Shown: positions 9,358 to 18,119, counted from the first letter of the stretch. The stretch: 64,000 nucleotides of DNA from JBBQVZ01 sp963695975 (GCA_963695975.1 CAVOIB010000009.1:168024-232023); one strand, 5' to 3'. Notes: a model not told the origin generated them from the letters alone. Numbers and translations: made by a program.

Positions 9358-10512
9358 ATGACCGAACTGCACACGACGTTCCCCTTCTACATGGCGACGT
9401 ACTACCGGAAGTCGCCCTACTACCAACGCACGGTGGAGGCGGGCTGCACCAGCTGGGACCTGTACAACCACATGCTGATCCCCACGCTCTACGACGACGA
9501 CGTCAAGGAGTACTGGCATCTGGTGAACCACGTGACCCTGTGGGATGTGGCGGTCGAGCGACAGGTCGAGATCAGCGGGCCCGACGCTGCACGGTTCATG
9601 CAGTTGCTGACGCCCCGCGATCTGTCGAAGACCGCGGTGGGGCAGTGCAAGTACGTGCTGATCTGCGCTCCCAAAGGCGGCATCGTGAACGACCCGATCC
9701 TGCTGAAACTCGCCGAGGACCGGTTCTGGCTCTCGCTTGCCGATTCCGACGCGCTCCTCTTCGCGATGGGGGTGCAGGCACTCGCGGGATTAGACGTAGA
9801 ACTCCGGGAGCCCGATGTATCACCCTTGCAGGTGCAGGGACCGCGATCGAAAGACGTGATGGCGAAGCTGTTCGGCGATGAGGTGACGAACCTCAAGTAT
9901 TACTGGTGTGCCGAAACCGAAGTCGACGGCATCCCGGTCGTCGTGTCGCGTACCGGCTGGACCGGCGAGGTCGGCTATGAGATCTACCTGCGGGATGGGA
10001 GCCGGGGCATCGATCTGTGGGACAAGGTGATGGACGCGGGACGGGAGTTCGACATCCGCGCGACCGCACCGAGCGATCAGCGCCGGATGGAGGCGGGGAT
10101 CTTCAACTTCGGCAACGACATGGACGTCACGAACAACCCGTTCGAGGTGACCGGTCTGGAGCGTCTCGTGGAGCTCGACAACGACAACGAGGTCGTCTCG
10201 CGTAAGGCCCTGGAGCGCATCTCTGCCGAGGGAGTGACGAGGAAGCTCGTCGGCGTGACGATCGACGGCCCGCCGCTGCAGATGTGGCTGGAGGACTTCT
10301 GGCCGGTCTCGGCGAGAGGGCGAAAGGTCGGCCGGCTCACGTCGGCCTGCCACTCGCCGAGGCTCGATTTGAACCTGGGATATGCCTGGGTGCCGATCGA
10401 ACTCGCGGCCCCGGGAGCCGAGCTCCAGGTCGCGTCCCCGCTGGGCGAGAGGAGGGTGACCGTGGTGGCGCTGCCGTTCCTCGATCCGAACAAGGACGTG
10501 CCGAAAGCCTAG
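9358..10512 (+). CDS. GcvT/DmdA-family tetrahydrofolate-dependent protein, copy 1
   Basis: This 384-residue protein belongs to the aminomethyltransferase family. Its pattern (YNHMLIPT, LWDVAVERQVEI, LTPRDLS, NDPILLKL, SLADSDALL, VQGPRS, RTGWTGEVGYEIY, then a GND and NPFEV segment) is closer to the DMSP demethylase branch (DmdA) than to ordinary GcvT. Such enzymes move a methyl or aminomethyl group to tetrahydrofolate in the cytoplasm. It starts 3 nt after the flavoprotein gene. The substrate (dimethylsulfoniopropionate, glycine, sarcosine, betaine-type or other) cannot be fixed by reading. The paralog at 11122 is clearly homologous along its full length. Confidence 0.85.
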   Translation: MTELHTTFPFYMATYYRKSPYYQRTVEAGCTSWDLYNHMLIPTLYDDDVKEYWHLVNHVTLWDVAVERQVEISGPDAARFMQLLTPRDLSKTAVGQCKYVLICAPKGGIVNDPILLKLAEDRFWLSLADSDALLFAMGVQALAGLDVELREPDVSPLQVQGPRSKDVMAKLFGDEVTNLKYYWCAETEVDGIPVVVSRTGWTGEVGYEIYLRDGSRGIDLWDKVMDAGREFDIRATAPSDQRRMEAGIFNFGNDMDVTNNPFEVTGLERLVELDNDNEVVSRKALERISAEGVTRKLVGVTIDGPPLQMWLEDFWPVSARGRKVGRLTSACHSPRLDLNLGYAWVPIELAAPGAELQVASPLGERRVTVVALPFLDPNKDVPKA

Positions 10513-10527
10513 TCTGTGTCAGACTAG
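10509..10527 (+). terminator. Short hairpin containing the stop codon of GcvT copy 1
   Basis: CTAGTCTG pairs perfectly with CAGACTAG around a 3-nt loop. The TAG stop codon of the preceding gene (10510-10512) lies inside the left arm. A similar CTAGTC-based hairpin lies at 32916-32940. Confidence 0.5.
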
Positions 10528-10566
10528 TACCGAGCCGACTCCACGTTCCTGCGCGATGATGTCGCG

Positions 10567-11109
10567 ATGGAAAGCCTGCGCGGAAAGCTGCTGATCGCGG
10601 GTGCGTCGCTCTGGGACCCGAACTTCCGGCGTTCGGTCGTGCTGATCGCGCACCACGACGAGGAAGGCGCGGTCGGGGTCGTGCTGAACGACCGGGCGGA
10701 TGTCACCGTGTCGCAGGCCATCCCGGAGCTCGGCTCGTTGGTCCCGCCGGAGGAGCCGCTTTTCTTGGGGGGACCTGTCGAGCCACAGGCTGCGGTGGTG
10801 GTGGCGGACTTCGAGGACCCGAGTGTCGCCGAGATCATCGCGCTCGACACGATCGGCTTCCTCCCGCCGGAGACAGGTCCCGGCACCGAGTTCGGGATCC
10901 GCCGCGCTCGCGTGTTCGCGGGGTACTCGGGGTGGGGACCCGGCCAGTTGGAGGCGGAGATGGGGCAAGAGTCTTGGATCGTGGAGCCCGCGACGCCCGA
11001 CGACGTGTTCCCGCCCGATCCGATGCGCCTGTGGGAGGACGTCCTCAAGCGCAAGGGACATGCGTTCGATCTGCTCCGTACGATGCCGCGTGACCCGACC
11101 CTGAACTGA
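10567..11109 (+). CDS. YqgE/AlgH family protein
   Basis: This 180-residue protein matches the UPF0301 (YqgE/AlgH) family: GKLLIAGASLWDPNFRRSVVLI at the start, VGVVLNDRADVTV, then LFLGGPVEP and AGYSGWGPGQLEAEM. The family has a known fold but no established biochemical role, though Pseudomonas AlgH has been linked to alginate regulation. It lies between two GcvT/DmdA-like genes, an unusual position for a gene usually found elsewhere, and ends 12 nt before the second copy. Confidence 0.93.
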   Translation: MESLRGKLLIAGASLWDPNFRRSVVLIAHHDEEGAVGVVLNDRADVTVSQAIPELGSLVPPEEPLFLGGPVEPQAAVVVADFEDPSVAEIIALDTIGFLPPETGPGTEFGIRRARVFAGYSGWGPGQLEAEMGQESWIVEPATPDDVFPPDPMRLWEDVLKRKGHAFDLLRTMPRDPTLN

Positions 11110-11121
11110 CGAGGAGGTTCG

Positions 11122-12279
11122 ATGGCATCCGAGACGTTCACGTTCTACATCCAGCCGTGGTATCGGAAGTCGCCGTACTTCGAGGCCACGAAGCGAGCTG
11201 GTTGTAAGAGCTGGGGGCTGTACAACCACATGCTGCTGCCGACCTTGTACGACGATCCCGTCACCGAATACGAAGCGCTGTGGCATGACGTGACGATGTG
11301 GGACGTGAGCGTCGAACGCTGTGTGGAGATCACCGGACCCGACGCGTTCGATCTGACGAACCTGATCACGTGCCGCGACCTCACGACGTGCGATGTCTGG
11401 CAGTGCAAGTACGTCCTGTTGACCGCGGCGGACGGCGGGATCGTCAACGACCCCGTGCTGCTTCGCTTGGGAGAGAACCATTTCTGGCTGGCGCTCGCCG
11501 ACAGCGATGCGCTCTTGTACGTCGCCGGCGTCGCGGCGGGGCGCGGCTTGGACGTGAAGATCCGTGAGGCCGACGTCGCGCCGATGCAGGTTCAGGGCCC
11601 CCGATCCAAAGACGTGATCGGCGCCCTCTTCGGCGACGCCGTTCGCGACCTCCGCTACTACTGGTGCGCGGAGGCCGACGTCGACGGCATCCCGGTCGTC
11701 GTGTCGCGCACGGGATGGACCGGCGAGGTCGGCTACGAGATCTACCTGCGCGACTCCACGCGCGGCGACGACCTGTGGGAACGCGTGCGCGAAGCGGGCG
11801 GGCCGTTCGGTATCCGCGCCATCGCGCCCTCGGAGGCGAGACGGATCGAGGCTGGGATCTTCAACTACGGGAGCGACATGCGGGTGGAGGACACCCCGTT
11901 CCACATCAGCGGTCTGGAGAAGTTCGTGGAATCGGAGCAGGAAGCCGACTTCATCGGGAAGGCCGCGCTCGCGCAGCTGGCGGAGATCGGCGTCGATCGC
12001 AAACTGGTCGGCATCGACATCGGCGGCGAACCGATGACCGACGAGGGCGCGCTGAATGACGTTTGGCCAGTCCACGCGGCCGGGGGGGAACGCGTCGGGC
12101 GCGTTACCGCCGCCGCCTGGTCGCCGCGCTTGGAGCGCAACGTCGGGTTCGCGTGGGTGCGGTCATCGCACATGGCGAACGGCACCGCGCTCGAGCTCGC
12201 CGACCCCCGCGGAACGCGACCTGCCACCGTCGCCGCGTTGCCGTTCTTCGATCCGGAGAAGCGCATCCCTGTGTCCTGA
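11122..12279 (+). CDS. GcvT/DmdA-family tetrahydrofolate-dependent protein, copy 2
   Basis: This 385-residue protein is a paralog of the 9358 gene, sharing YRKSPY, YNHMLLPTLYDD, MWDVSVERCVEITGPDA, QVQGPRSKDV, YYWCAEADVDGIPVVVSRT and RTGWTGEVGYEIYLRD. A strong GAGGAGG site precedes the ATG. The two differ in the substrate-binding half: copy 1 has GNDMDVTNNPFEV where this one has GSDMRVEDTPFHI, which suggests different substrates or heteromer formation. It is likely a methyl- or aminomethyl-transferase to folate. Confidence 0.85.
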   Translation: MASETFTFYIQPWYRKSPYFEATKRAGCKSWGLYNHMLLPTLYDDPVTEYEALWHDVTMWDVSVERCVEITGPDAFDLTNLITCRDLTTCDVWQCKYVLLTAADGGIVNDPVLLRLGENHFWLALADSDALLYVAGVAAGRGLDVKIREADVAPMQVQGPRSKDVIGALFGDAVRDLRYYWCAEADVDGIPVVVSRTGWTGEVGYEIYLRDSTRGDDLWERVREAGGPFGIRAIAPSEARRIEAGIFNYGSDMRVEDTPFHISGLEKFVESEQEADFIGKAALAQLAEIGVDRKLVGIDIGGEPMTDEGALNDVWPVHAAGGERVGRVTAAAWSPRLERNVGFAWVRSSHMANGTALELADPRGTRPATVAALPFFDPEKRIPVS

Positions 12280-12319
12280 CGGCCGCATCGATCCCGGACA
12301 GCCGCACCGCCATCTTCGC

Positions 12320-12332
12320 TAGGATGACGTCT
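12320..12332 (+). promoter_or_regulatory. Leaderless promoter of methyltransferase 1
   Basis: A TAGGAT box at 12320-12325 lies 6 nt before the TTG start at 12332, the spacing expected when transcription begins at or next to the start codon. There is no ribosome-binding site. Confidence 0.55.
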
Positions 12333-13138
12333 TGACAGAGCGCACCGGACCGATCGCGTTCGACCACGCCGTCGATTTCTACGACGAGACCCGCGGCTTA
12401 TCCCGGGGCGTCCAACGGGTGACGACCGAACTCCTGGCTGCTCAGTTGCGTAGCTGTCGCCGCGTGCTTGAGGTCGGCGTGGGCACCGGTCTCCTCGCGC
12501 TGCCGCTCTCTGAGAAGGGCTTCCGGGTCGACGGGATCGACCTGTCGGAGCCGATGCTCCACCGCCTCCGAGAGAAGGGATCCGACGGTCAGATCGGGCT
12601 CGCCGTTGCCGGTGCCGAGCGTTTGCCGTTCAGGAACTGCGCGTTCGACGGTGCCTACCTGCGGCACGTGCTCCATCTGATCCCCGATTGGCACGCGGCC
12701 CTCGCCGAAGTCGTGCGGGTCGTCCGTCCGGGCGGTCGGTTCCTGGCCAGCATCACGGACTACTCGGGCCTGTACGAGGAAGTGCAGGAACGATTCCTAC
12801 GGGAAGCGGGGGGTCTTCCTCTGGCTGTCGGCTTGTCGCCCAACGATCCCGGGTCGCTCATGATGGCGATGACGATGTTCGGGGTGCAGGGTCGGCGACT
12901 GCCTCCTGTCCGCGGCCGCAGGAGCCTCACCCTAGAGCGCTTCCTCCATCACATCGAACGTGGTCACTACACGTGGACGTGGCCAGCGTCTGAGCGCGAC
13001 CGTCTCCACGCGGTCCGGCGCGTCCGTTCATGGCTGCATCGTCGGTTCGGTGATCTGGATCGCCCGGTCGAGGCGGAGTACTCGGTCGAATGGTGGGTGT
13101 TCGATCTCCCGCGCCGGCCGCTTCCGTCGACGAGGTGA
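12332..13138 (+). CDS. Class I SAM-dependent methyltransferase, copy 1
   Basis: This 268-residue protein has the class I methyltransferase fold with motif I VLEVGVGTGLLALPL (about residues 46-60), an acidic end of strand 2 (VDGIDLS) and LHLIPDWHAALAEVVRVVRPGGRF around the motif III region. It resembles UbiE/Methyltransf_11 proteins. The TTG start is preferred because a TAGGAT -10 box is 6 nt upstream. A second methyltransferase with the same N-terminal pattern (AFDxAxxxYDxTRG) follows at once, so the pair arose by tandem duplication. The acceptor is unknown. Confidence 0.85.
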   Translation: MTERTGPIAFDHAVDFYDETRGLSRGVQRVTTELLAAQLRSCRRVLEVGVGTGLLALPLSEKGFRVDGIDLSEPMLHRLREKGSDGQIGLAVAGAERLPFRNCAFDGAYLRHVLHLIPDWHAALAEVVRVVRPGGRFLASITDYSGLYEEVQERFLREAGGLPLAVGLSPNDPGSLMMAMTMFGVQGRRLPPVRGRRSLTLERFLHHIERGHYTWTWPASERDRLHAVRRVRSWLHRRFGDLDRPVEAEYSVEWWVFDLPRRPLPSTR

Positions 13139-13142
13139 TCGA

Positions 13143-13931
13143 CTGAGTCCTGAACCCACCTCCGTTGCGTTCGATCGCGCGGCCGCGTACTACGACGCCA
13201 CGCGCGGGAGCTCACCGGAAGCCGAGCGCGCCATGGTGGAACTGCTCGTGGCGGAGCTCGGCGGGCGCGGTACCACGCTCGAGCTGGGGGTGGGAACGGG
13301 ACAGGTCGCCCTCCCGCTTCACGCAGCGGGGATCCCGGTCGTCGGCCTGGATCTCTCGAGGCCGATGATGGACCGCCTGGTCCAGAAGGCGGGCGGGCAC
13401 GTGCCGTTCCCGCTCGTTCAGGGTGACGCCACGCGGATGCCGTTCGGCGACGGGGCGTTCGGCGCGGCGTACCTCCGCTGGGTGCTGCATCTGATCCCCG
13501 ACTGGAAAGGGGCGCTCGCGGAGATCGTCCGCGTCGTGCGCGGAGGCGGGGCGGTCGCCGTCTCGATCGGCATCCTTTTCGGACCGCGGTCCGAGATCCA
13601 GGAGCGGTTCGCTGAGCTCGCCGGCGTCTCGCCCGAGCCACCCGGGTTGACGTGGGGCGGGTATGAGCGGCTCGATGAAGCGATGGTGTCGCTCGGCGCC
13701 ATACCGCGGGAGCTACGGTCGATCACAGAGTTGGAGCACGAGAACCTCGAGGACTTCCTGGAAGGCATCGCGCGGAACCGATATTCCTGGACGTGGAAGG
13801 TCGAGGATCCAGAGCGGCTCGCGAGCGTCGCCGTGGAGGTCCGTCGCTGGGCGGAGGAGCGATTCGGCCCGCTCGATCGTCCTCGCGAGACGTTCGAGAT
13901 CTCGTGGCGGGCCTACGACCTTCAGGCCTGA
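13143..13931 (+). CDS. Class I SAM-dependent methyltransferase, copy 2
   Basis: This is a paralog of the gene directly upstream, with motif I TLELGVGTGQVALPL, VVGLDLSRPMMDRL and LHLIPDWKGALAEIVRVVR. The start is uncertain: homology to copy 1 begins near SPEPTSVAFDRAAAYYD, where the only start-like codon is CTG at 13143, and a longer frame from 12960 would overlap copy 1. Either a CTG start or a small indel at the junction is possible. The substrate is unknown. Confidence 0.78.
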   Translation: MSPEPTSVAFDRAAAYYDATRGSSPEAERAMVELLVAELGGRGTTLELGVGTGQVALPLHAAGIPVVGLDLSRPMMDRLVQKAGGHVPFPLVQGDATRMPFGDGAFGAAYLRWVLHLIPDWKGALAEIVRVVRGGGAVAVSIGILFGPRSEIQERFAELAGVSPEPPGLTWGGYERLDEAMVSLGAIPRELRSITELEHENLEDFLEGIARNRYSWTWKVEDPERLASVAVEVRRWAEERFGPLDRPRETFEISWRAYDLQA

Positions 13932-13935
13932 CTCG

Positions 13936-13963
13936 ACCGGCCGGTGCCGGTTGCCGATATCCT
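13936..13963 (+). promoter_or_regulatory. Palindrome and -10 box upstream of the aminotransferase gene
   Basis: A perfect 10-bp palindrome ACCGGCCGGT (13936-13945) lies 12 nt before a TATCCT box (13958-13963). The start codon is 58 nt downstream with its own ribosome-binding site. It is a plausible promoter with an operator or terminator element. Confidence 0.35.
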
Positions 13964-14021
13964 GTCCAGCACATCTCCGGGCGCCGTCCCGTGCGCCCGG
14001 TCGAGACGAGGAGGGTCCACG

Positions 14022-14945
14022 GTGCCGATCACGCAGGTCGAGAAGATCTGGATGGACGGCGAGCTCGTGGACTGGGCCGACGCCAAGATCCACGTGCTCT
14101 CCCACGCGCTGCACTACGGTACCGGCGTATTCGAGGGGATCCGTGCGTACGAGACGTCGCGAGGCCCCGCCGTCTGGCATATGGATGAGCACCTGCGCCG
14201 CCTCTACCGCAGCGCGAAGCTGTACCACATGGACATCCCGTTCGCGGTCGAGGCCGTGGGAGAAGCGATGAAGGACGTGATCAGCGCGAACGGTTTGAAC
14301 GCGTGCTACATCCGTCCGCTCGTGATCCGTGGCTACGGCGAGATGGGCGTGAACCCACTTCAGGCCCCGGTGAACGTGATCATCGCGGTGTGGCCGTGGG
14401 GGACTTACCTCGGCGAGGATGCGCTCGAGCGAGGCGTGCGGATCAAGGTCAGCAGCTGGCGGCGGAACGGACAGAACACGATGCCGTCGTCCGCCAAGGG
14501 AACCGGCCAGTACCTCAACAGCGTTCTGGCGAAGGTGGAGTCGGTGAAGGCCGGGTACGACGAAGCGATCATGCTGAACGAGCAAGGGTTCATCACCGAC
14601 GGCTCGGGCGAGAACGTGTTCATCGTCCGTGGCGACGCGCTGACCACGCCGCCGACGCAAGCCGGCTGCCTCGACGGCATCACCCGCGGCAGCGTGATCC
14701 AGATCGCGCGCGACCTCGGCTACGAGGTCCGCGAAGAGAACCTGGTCCGCAGCGATCTCTACAACGCGGACGAGTGTTTCTTCTCGGGAACCGCAGCCGA
14801 GATAACACCGATCCGCGAGGTCGACGACCGCACCGTGGGCGAGGGGCACCGCGGGCCCGTGACGAAAGAGCTGCAGGGAGCGTTCTTCTCGGCCACCAAA
14901 GGTGAGACCGAGCGGTATGCCGACTGGCTCACGTACGTGAACTAG
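14022..14945 (+). CDS. ilvE: Branched-chain amino acid aminotransferase
   Basis: This 307-residue fold-type IV PLP enzyme transfers the amino group between glutamate and branched-chain keto acids. Evidence includes GTGVFEGIRAYETSRGPAVW, LRRLYRSAKLY, the PLP lysine in SSAKGTGQYLNSVLAK, EAIMLNEQGFITDGSGENVF and the substrate loop SGTAAEITPI. The GTG at 14022 is preferred because a GACGAGGAGG site lies about 8 nt upstream; a longer frame from 13944 lacks one. The next gene is an APC permease, consistent with amino-acid use. D-amino-acid or 4-amino-4-deoxychorismate enzymes share the fold, but the length and motifs fit IlvE. Confidence 0.92.
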   Translation: MPITQVEKIWMDGELVDWADAKIHVLSHALHYGTGVFEGIRAYETSRGPAVWHMDEHLRRLYRSAKLYHMDIPFAVEAVGEAMKDVISANGLNACYIRPLVIRGYGEMGVNPLQAPVNVIIAVWPWGTYLGEDALERGVRIKVSSWRRNGQNTMPSSAKGTGQYLNSVLAKVESVKAGYDEAIMLNEQGFITDGSGENVFIVRGDALTTPPTQAGCLDGITRGSVIQIARDLGYEVREENLVRSDLYNADECFFSGTAAEITPIREVDDRTVGEGHRGPVTKELQGAFFSATKGETERYADWLTYVN

Positions 14946-15014
14946 CCTTCTCGGCTTGCCCTGCGGCGCGGGGGCATGCCAGGATTCGCGTTCGGCCGCT
15001 GTCGAGGGGGGTTC

Positions 15015-16424
15015 ATGGCCGTCTCGGTCGCGCCTCAGGCGCCTAGACCCGACGTTCAGGTCATCAAGCGTTCGCTCGCGCTGGGTGCGCTCGTCTTCAT
15101 CATGTTCTTCACGGTGTCCGGGGGCGCCTACGGCCTGGAGGACCTAGTCGGCTCCTCCGGTGCGGGGATGGCGCTCCTTCTCATCATCCTCACCCCTCTG
15201 GTATGGAGCCTCCCCACGGCGTTGATGGTGGCGGAGCTCGCGACCGCGATGCCGGTCGAGGGCGGCTTCTATTTCTGGGTGAAGCGGGCCCTGGGCCCGT
15301 TCTGGGGGTTCCAGGAGGGCTGGTGGTCGTGGCTCACCACGTGGGTGGATATGGCGATCTACCCGGTGCTGTTCGTGGACTACTCCGCGACCTACTTCAA
15401 GATCTTCCAGACGAACGGTCTCGCGCGCTGGTTGCTCGGCATGACGGTGATCTGGTTCTTCACGTACCTGAATATCCGTGGAGCCAAAGTGATCGGTGAC
15501 TCGTCGAAGATCTTCGGGGTGATCGTGCTGGCCCCATTCGCGATCATGACCGTGCTCGGCCTCTTCCATCTGCACTACAACCCGTTCCACCCGTTCACGT
15601 TGCCGGGGCAGTCGATCAGCCAGTCGCTGAACCTGGGGTTGTTCGTCGTGATGTGGAACTACCTCGGCTGGGACGGCCTGTCCACGATCGCCGGCGAGAT
15701 GAAGAACCCGAGACGCGACTATCCGAAGACCTTGATCATCACGCTCCCGCTGATCACGGCCTGTTACCTGCTCCCCACATTGGTAGGACTCGCGGTCGTC
15801 GGGGTCGGGCACGGCGTGACGTGGACCGCGGGTGCGTGGAATGAGATCGCCAAGATCATCGGCGGGAGCTGGCTCGGGGCGCTGATGGCCTTCGGCGCGC
15901 TAGTAGCGGCGGCTGGGTTGTTCTCGGCGCTCCTCTTGTCGGTCACCAGGATCCCGTTCGTGATGGGCGAGGACGGCTATCTGCCCAGGGTGCTGTTCAA
16001 GACCCACAGGAAGTACGGGACACCGTGGGTCGCGCTCGTCGTGTCGAGCGCCATCTATTCGGTCTTCATACTCGGGCCGTTCCAGAGCCTCGTGGTCGTC
16101 GACGTGATCATCTATGCGGGTGCGCTCATGCTCGAGTTCGTCGCGCTCGTCGTGCTCCGGATCAAGGAACCCGACATGGAACGTCCGTACAAGATCCCCG
16201 GAGGGTGGCCGGTGATCATCGTGATCGTGACGCTTCCGGCAGCGATCATCGCGCTCGCCGTCTACGACCAGATCCTGGATTCGGGCTTCTTCACGACGGT
16301 GGGGCTTTCGCTTCTGTTCCTGGCGAGCGGTCCGATCCTGTATCCGATCGCCCACTACTTCAAGAAGCGGCGCGGTGAGACCGAGCACTTCGCGCCGGAC
16401 GAGATCACCGAGGTGGAGGGATAA
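15015..16424 (+). CDS. APC family amino acid permease
   Basis: This 469-residue integral membrane protein has about twelve hydrophobic segments. The first (ALGALVFIMFFTVSGGAYGLED) carries the Gly-rich unwound region that binds the amino group in APC carriers, and VEGGFYFWVKRALGPFWGFQEGW is typical of TM3 in the YcaM/PuuP-like branch. ATG at 15015 follows a GAGGGGGG site. A UspA gene starts 2 nt after its stop and is probably co-translated. The exact substrate is unknown; proximity to ilvE and a PotD-like protein suggests an amino acid or amine. Confidence 0.88.
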   Translation: MAVSVAPQAPRPDVQVIKRSLALGALVFIMFFTVSGGAYGLEDLVGSSGAGMALLLIILTPLVWSLPTALMVAELATAMPVEGGFYFWVKRALGPFWGFQEGWWSWLTTWVDMAIYPVLFVDYSATYFKIFQTNGLARWLLGMTVIWFFTYLNIRGAKVIGDSSKIFGVIVLAPFAIMTVLGLFHLHYNPFHPFTLPGQSISQSLNLGLFVVMWNYLGWDGLSTIAGEMKNPRRDYPKTLIITLPLITACYLLPTLVGLAVVGVGHGVTWTAGAWNEIAKIIGGSWLGALMAFGALVAAAGLFSALLLSVTRIPFVMGEDGYLPRVLFKTHRKYGTPWVALVVSSAIYSVFILGPFQSLVVVDVIIYAGALMLEFVALVVLRIKEPDMERPYKIPGGWPVIIVIVTLPAAIIALAVYDQILDSGFFTTVGLSLLFLASGPILYPIAHYFKKRRGETEHFAPDEITEVEG

Positions 16425-16426
16425 CG

Positions 16427-16921
16427 GTGAGCGACGAGGGCACGACACCCGTCGAACACGACGATGATCTGCTCGAGATTCCCCAGATCGACACGACGAT
16501 GGAGCGGATCCTCTGTCCCGTGGACGGATCGGAAGGGTCCGAGGTGGGCCTCGCGTGGGCGGATGCGATCGCGGCGGTGACCGGCGCCGAGGTGGTCGCG
16601 GTCGTCGCATGCGATCCACCCGTGACGATCAGGCGGCGCGGGATCCTGGAGGTGGAGCACCTGCGGATCGAGATGGAGGAGGACGCGAAGGAGATCGCGA
16701 CCGAGGCGACCGAGCTACTGCTCGCCCGCGGACGCCGGGCGAGGGGCATCGTGGTCGTGGGCGAGCCGGTCGATTCGATCCTCCACACGGCGAAGGCCGA
16801 GGACGTCGACCTGATCGTGATGGGCCGGCGCGGCCGCGGCCGCTTCCCGGGCGCGCTGGTGGGCTCGACCTCGGAGAAGGTCTCGCGGCATGCCACGGTC
16901 CCGGTCTTCCTTGCGACCTGA
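16427..16921 (+). CDS. Universal stress protein (UspA family)
   Basis: This 164-residue protein has a single Usp domain after a 25-residue acidic N-terminal extension. It begins with ERILCPVDGSEGSEVGLAWA and ends with GRRGRGRFPGALVGSTS, which fits the ATP-binding pattern G-x2-G-x9-G-S, so it probably binds ATP. GTG start, 2 nt after the permease stop. Usp domains are often coupled to APC or cation transporters as regulatory partners, and the arrangement here fits that. Confidence 0.92.
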   Translation: MSDEGTTPVEHDDDLLEIPQIDTTMERILCPVDGSEGSEVGLAWADAIAAVTGAEVVAVVACDPPVTIRRRGILEVEHLRIEMEEDAKEIATEATELLLARGRRARGIVVVGEPVDSILHTAKAEDVDLIVMGRRGRGRFPGALVGSTSEKVSRHATVPVFLAT

Positions 16922-16939
16922 GTTGGGGAGGGGGCTCAC

Positions 16940-18043
16940 GTGACGACGGGCGGATCACTGCCGCGGAGAGAGTTCCTGCGCCGCGCCGGCTACGTCGGGG
17001 CGGCCGCGTTCGCCGCTCCGTTCCTTGCGGCATGTGGCTCGAGCCAGGAGACGGACCAGCTGTCCTTCGAGAACTGGACGAACTACATCGACCCGGCGAT
17101 CCTGACGGCCTACCGGACCCAAACCGGGATCAGCGTCGACTACGCGACGTACACCTCGAACGACGAACTCACCACGAAGCTCCTGCTCGCGAACGCGCCT
17201 CGTCGGGGAGGACGAACGGGCCGGACGTTCGACCTGATGGTGCCCTCGGAGAACTTCGTGCGGAAGTTCATCGAGCAGGACTTGCTGGAGCCGATCGACG
17301 CATCGAAGAACCTGGAGAACATCGGCAACCTCCAGCCGGAGTTCCGACAGGAAGGCTTCGACCCCGGCAACACGTACACGATCCCATGGGCGACCGGCAC
17401 GACAGGTATCGGGTACGACACGATGGTGTTCTCGGAGCCGCCCGACTGGACGGTGTTCCTGGATACGAAGCACCAAGGCCGCATGACGCTCTTGAACGAG
17501 ATCCGCGACGCGTACGGAGCGTCGCTGTTCTCCCTCGGAAAGGACCCGAACGCGACGAGCGCCGCCGACATCGACGCGGCGACCCAGCGGTTGATCACGA
17601 TGAAGGCCGTGATCAGAGGGTTCGATTCCGCGACCTACGTCGAGGGCCTCGGGAATGGGGACCTGGTCGCCGCTCACGCCTACTCGGGTGATCTCTTGCA
17701 GGCGAGAGAGCGCAACCCGAACCTCGACTTCGTCCTTCCTTCCGAGGGCGCCCTCCGATGGGTCGACTCGCTGGCGGTGCCGGTCAACGCGCCGCAGTTC
17801 GACAACGCGCTGAGTTTCATGGATTTCTACCTCCAGGGTGACATCTCGGCGCAGGTCGCGAACTATGTGCGTTACGACACCGGGAACGCCGCCGCCATCC
17901 CGCTACTCGACCCCGATGTCGCGAACGACCCGGTGATCTTCCCGCCGCCGGACGTCTTGGATCGCCTGTCGTTCACCGCCGACCTGGGACCTGACGTCGA
18001 GAAGCTCTACGTGGACGGCTGGGGACAGGTGCAAGGAGCCTGA
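16940..18043 (+). CDS. PotD-like substrate-binding lipoprotein, Tat-exported
   Basis: This 367-residue protein starts with a twin-arginine signal (RREFLRRAGY, residues 9-18) followed by a hydrophobic stretch and a lipobox LAAC with Cys32. The mature part (LSFENWTNYIDPAILTAYRTQTGI) matches polyamine-binding proteins of the PotD/PotF type. GTG start with GGGGAGGGGG upstream. No PotA, PotB or PotC gene is nearby; neighbours are uspA and an aminopeptidase. It may feed a distant importer or act as a sensor. The ligand could be a polyamine or another small cation. Confidence 0.88.
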   Translation: MTTGGSLPRREFLRRAGYVGAAAFAAPFLAACGSSQETDQLSFENWTNYIDPAILTAYRTQTGISVDYATYTSNDELTTKLLLANAPRRGGRTGRTFDLMVPSENFVRKFIEQDLLEPIDASKNLENIGNLQPEFRQEGFDPGNTYTIPWATGTTGIGYDTMVFSEPPDWTVFLDTKHQGRMTLLNEIRDAYGASLFSLGKDPNATSAADIDAATQRLITMKAVIRGFDSATYVEGLGNGDLVAAHAYSGDLLQARERNPNLDFVLPSEGALRWVDSLAVPVNAPQFDNALSFMDFYLQGDISAQVANYVRYDTGNAAAIPLLDPDVANDPVIFPPPDVLDRLSFTADLGPDVEKLYVDGWGQVQGA

Positions 18044-18062
18044 ACGAACGCCCGGTCGTTGA
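18041..18062 (+). promoter_or_regulatory. Inverted repeat upstream of the aminopeptidase gene
   Basis: TGAACGA and TCGTTGA form an inverted repeat (one mismatch) with an 8-nt spacer, starting with the stop codon of the PotD-like gene. Its 12-mer CGCCCGGTCGTT recurs on the minus strand at 34230-34241 upstream of a P450 gene. A TetR-type operator is possible. Confidence 0.35.
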
Positions 18063-18119
18063 CCGATGGCTGGAGTACGATGCCTCGCCGTGCGTCCTGA
18101 CCGGCCGAGGGGAGCCGAG

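Noticed and set aside
7630..9531. 633-codon minus-strand frame
   Set aside because: It is antisense to the flavoprotein gene, which has clear FAD motifs; the minus frame has none.
10519..12075. 518-codon minus-strand frame
   Set aside because: It is antisense to YqgE and GcvT copy 2 and has no recognisable domain; high-GC codon bias commonly makes such frames.
12960..13142. N-terminal extension of methyltransferase 2
   Set aside because: It overlaps methyltransferase 1 in another frame and lacks homology; copy 1 shows that the true N-terminus is near 13143.
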